A DNA stretch of 59,853 bases from JALYNX01 sp035292605 (lineage in GTDB: Bacteria; Actinomycetota; Acidimicrobiia; Spongiisociales; ZC4RG35): positions 1 through 59,853 of the forward strand of contig DATDPT010000151.1 in the NCBI GenBank assembly GCA_035292605.1. The letters run 5' to 3'. Shown here one piece after another: positions 58,286 through 59,853 of the stretch. Positions within the stretch are counted from its first letter, which is position 1; each line of letters opens with the position of its first letter. Below the pieces are notes generated by a model. That model ran no database searches. It had not been told where the DNA came from and saw only the letters and a program-made list of their open reading frames with translations. The position numbers and the translations under genes were made by a program.

Positions 58286-59665
58286 TCAGCCGATCAGGGT
58301 CTTCTCGATGAGGTCGATGGCATGATCGATGTGGTCGATCGTGGTGCGCCGGTTGAGGATGGCGAAACGGAGCACGAACCGGTTGTCGACCATCGTCGGT
58401 GACACGTGCACCATGCGGTCCCGGTTGATCGCCTCCATCGCCGCCCGCCCCTGATCGTCGTCACGGAAGCGGAAGGCGACGATTGAGAGGTCCGGGCGCC
58501 ATGGGGTCTCGATGCCCTCGATCCCAGCCAGCCGGTTGTATGCCGACTCCGCCAGGTCGAGGCTTTCGTCGAGTGCCTCCCGAAATGGGGCCACCCCGTG
58601 GAGGTGGAGCGGAAGCCAGACGTGAAGGCCTCGGAATGGCCGTGACAGCTCAGGGCCTAGAGAGGCGATGTCACGCAACCCGGAATGGCTGTCCTCGGCG
58701 AGTAGGTAGGCGCCCCGACCCTGGTTGGCGTCGATCAGATACGACTCGTCGCGCACCAGCAAGGCGCCGTTGCCGAAGGGGATGGAGAGGCCCTTGTGGG
58801 GATCGATGGAGATCGAGTCGGCTCGTTCGATTCCAACCAGTCGGGCATGGCCCCGATCGGTCAGCTGGAAGAAGCCGCCGTATGCGCCGTCGATGTGGAA
58901 CCAGAGCTCGTTGGCGGCACACACTTCAGCCAGGTCCCAGAGCGGGTCGACGGTTCCGGTGTCGGTGGTCCCTGCCGATCCCAGCACCAGGAAAGGCAGC
59001 CGCCCGGCGTTGCGATCATCGTCGATGGCGGCCGCCAGGGAGTTCGGGTCCATGCGGAGGTCGGAGTCGACGGCGACAGCCCGGATCTGATCGTCGCGGA
59101 ACCCGGCGAGACGGGCTGCCTTGGCCAATGAATGATGGGTGTGCGGAGTGAGGTAGAGGACCCCTCGTGTCAGGTCGTCACCGAGCTTGGAAGTGCGGGC
59201 GGCCACGATCGCGGTGAAGTTGGCGAGGGATCCGCCGGACAGCATGAGGCCGGAAGCGTTCTCGCCGAGATCGAAGAGCGAAGCCATCCAGGAGATCACC
59301 CCGTGCTCGATGGCGCTCATGCCCGGCGCGGCTCCCGCCACCCCGCTGTAACGGTTGAGCCCGGCGGCGAGAAACTCGGCCAGGGCGGCCGTGTACAGGC
59401 CGGCGTTGGGGATATAGGAGAGGTGGCCCCCGGACGGGTGGAGGATCCCGGACTGGCCGGCCGCCTCGAGTTCTTTCAGGATCTCGTCCAGAGTTCGGCC
59501 CTCCTCATTTGGAGGGCGAGCCAATCTGGCTGCTACTGATGGGTCGAGATCGACACCGGAGGCTGACATGGTGGCGGCCTGCTCGTACCAATCGTCGAGG
59601 TAGTCGAGGATCGCCTCGTTCAGGGCTTCACGCTCGCGTTTGTCGGGCTCCAGAGGCGTCGACAT
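58286..59665 (-). CDS. PLP-dependent group II decarboxylase (aromatic amino acid/glutamate type)
   Basis: A 459-residue enzyme. The PLP Lys is in SISIDPHKGLSIPFGNGALLV; the cofactor-binding Asp/His are in WFHIDGAYGGF and LTPHTHHSLAKAARLAG; the start has HPSGGHLSYIPNAGLYTAALAEFL. Relatives decarboxylate aromatic L-amino acids, glutamate, Asp or diaminobutyrate; the substrate pocket cannot be read from sequence alone. ATG 59665 is used; the longer frame upstream is antisense to the next gene. Confidence 0.88.
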   Translation of the reverse strand: MSTPLEPDKREREALNEAILDYLDDWYEQAATMSASGVDLDPSVAARLARPPNEEGRTLDEILKELEAAGQSGILHPSGGHLSYIPNAGLYTAALAEFLAAGLNRYSGVAGAAPGMSAIEHGVISWMASLFDLGENASGLMLSGGSLANFTAIVAARTSKLGDDLTRGVLYLTPHTHHSLAKAARLAGFRDDQIRAVAVDSDLRMDPNSLAAAIDDDRNAGRLPFLVLGSAGTTDTGTVDPLWDLAEVCAANELWFHIDGAYGGFFQLTDRGHARLVGIERADSISIDPHKGLSIPFGNGALLVRDESYLIDANQGRGAYLLAEDSHSGLRDIASLGPELSRPFRGLHVWLPLHLHGVAPFREALDESLDLAESAYNRLAGIEGIETPWRPDLSIVAFRFRDDDQGRAAMEAINRDRMVHVSPTMVDNRFVLRFAILNRRTTIDHIDHAIDLIEKTLIG

Positions 59666-59734
59666 CGAGGTCAAGGTAGCCCACCCGAATGCTCTTGGTG
59701 ATATCGGGCGATCTACGATGTGCCCCCTCCTCAG

Positions 59735-59853
59735 ATGCCCGGATTTCTCTTCCCACGCACCGCCGACGGACGTTCGTCGCTGATCCCACCCCCACCGTGG
59801 CACTACTCGGGCGAGATGCTCACCGTCGAATATCGGGCCCACCCCGACCGGGT
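59735..59853 (+). CDS. Acetoacetate decarboxylase-family protein (3' end outside window)
   Basis: ATG 59735 opens a frame that runs to the window end (39 codons). The N-terminus MPGFLFPRTADGRSSLIPPP, followed by PWHYSGEMLTVEYRAHPDR, matches the conserved start of ADC-family proteins (G-F-x-x-P...S-L-x-P-P-P-W-H-Y-S-G). The catalytic Lys region lies beyond the window. It is divergent from the PLP decarboxylase gene with a 69-base gap. Confidence 0.75.
   Translation, partial: MPGFLFPRTADGRSSLIPPPPWHYSGEMLTVEYRAHPDR

Noticed and set aside
1..59853. CRISPR arrays, insertion sequences, prophage or integrated elements
   Set aside because: No spaced direct repeats, transposase, integrase or att-like duplication next to tRNA-Leu was seen.

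Overview
The window is very GC-rich chromosomal DNA with tightly packed genes on both strands, frequent GTG, TTG and probably CTG starts, and many 1-4 base stop/start overlaps. It looks like the core chromosome of an actinobacterium. The gene order mfd - (lipoprotein) - mazG - eno - ftsB/divIC - DUF501 - ppx/gppA with a tRNA-Leu, and rplY next to pth, matches the arrangement known from Mycobacterium and relatives. Lipoproteins with long poly-Thr linkers, a deazaflavin (F420)-type DDN protein and leaderless-looking promoters point the same way. A deep actinobacterial class such as Acidimicrobiia is my best guess, not proven. I see no phage, transposon, CRISPR array or rRNA, and no gene-free stretch over 300 bases.

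Layout: 1-1467, two exported proteins (the first cut by the window edge). 1471-4632, a heme/cobalamin/siderophore-type ABC importer on the minus strand, headed by a Thr-repeat lipoprotein. 4768-7178, a Gfo/Idh/MocA dehydrogenase coupled to xylulokinase. 7180-11743, a soluble histidine kinase, a minimal FAD protein, an AlkA-type glycosylase, a glutamine-synthetase-family enzyme and a GNAT. 11750-13998, an esterase lipoprotein, 6-phosphogluconolactonase and a divergent hydrolase. 14036-27410, the conserved housekeeping block (rplY, pth, glpK, pgsA, an epimerase, mfd, a parvulin lipoprotein, mazG, eno, ftsB, DUF501, ppx, tRNA-Leu). 27419-31154, an SGNH lipoprotein and a GNAT/ADP-forming acyl-CoA synthetase fusion. 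31147-34393, modCBA with a divergent PadR regulator. 34416-36269, enoyl-CoA hydratase, SRPBCC and GyrI-like proteins. 36344-41557, cysteine desulfurase-mnmA-ligA, an orphan ATPase fragment and a DDN-type protein. 41568-50413, cysteine synthase, an SDR, dapD-dapE, gatCAB and pyruvate kinase. 50457-59853, a VanW protein, a Cas4/AddB-like nuclease, a metal-responsive ArsR locus, OsmC, a three-gene FAH/GATase/DUF1697 operon, P450, a lipoprotein, a PLP decarboxylase and the start of an acetoacetate decarboxylase-family gene.

The most interesting item is at 53282-53746. An 18-codon gene (MTISEDTSGCCGGGCCCC, six Cys) with a strong ribosome binding site lies divergent from an ArsR-family repressor that carries Cys-Cys and Cys-x-Cys metal ligands. 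Between them are three tandem 16-base palindromes, ATCGA-N6-TCGAT, on an exact 18-base pitch. This looks like a metal- or metalloid-regulated tiny thiol peptide. Other points worth a second look: two genes whose Shine-Dalgarno sequences point to CTG starts (a GS-family gene and pgsA); exact -10 boxes 6-9 bases upstream of many operon-leading start codons (leaderless mRNA); a possible PadR operator centred on the modA -10; and long hairpins at 814-838 and 28204-28262.
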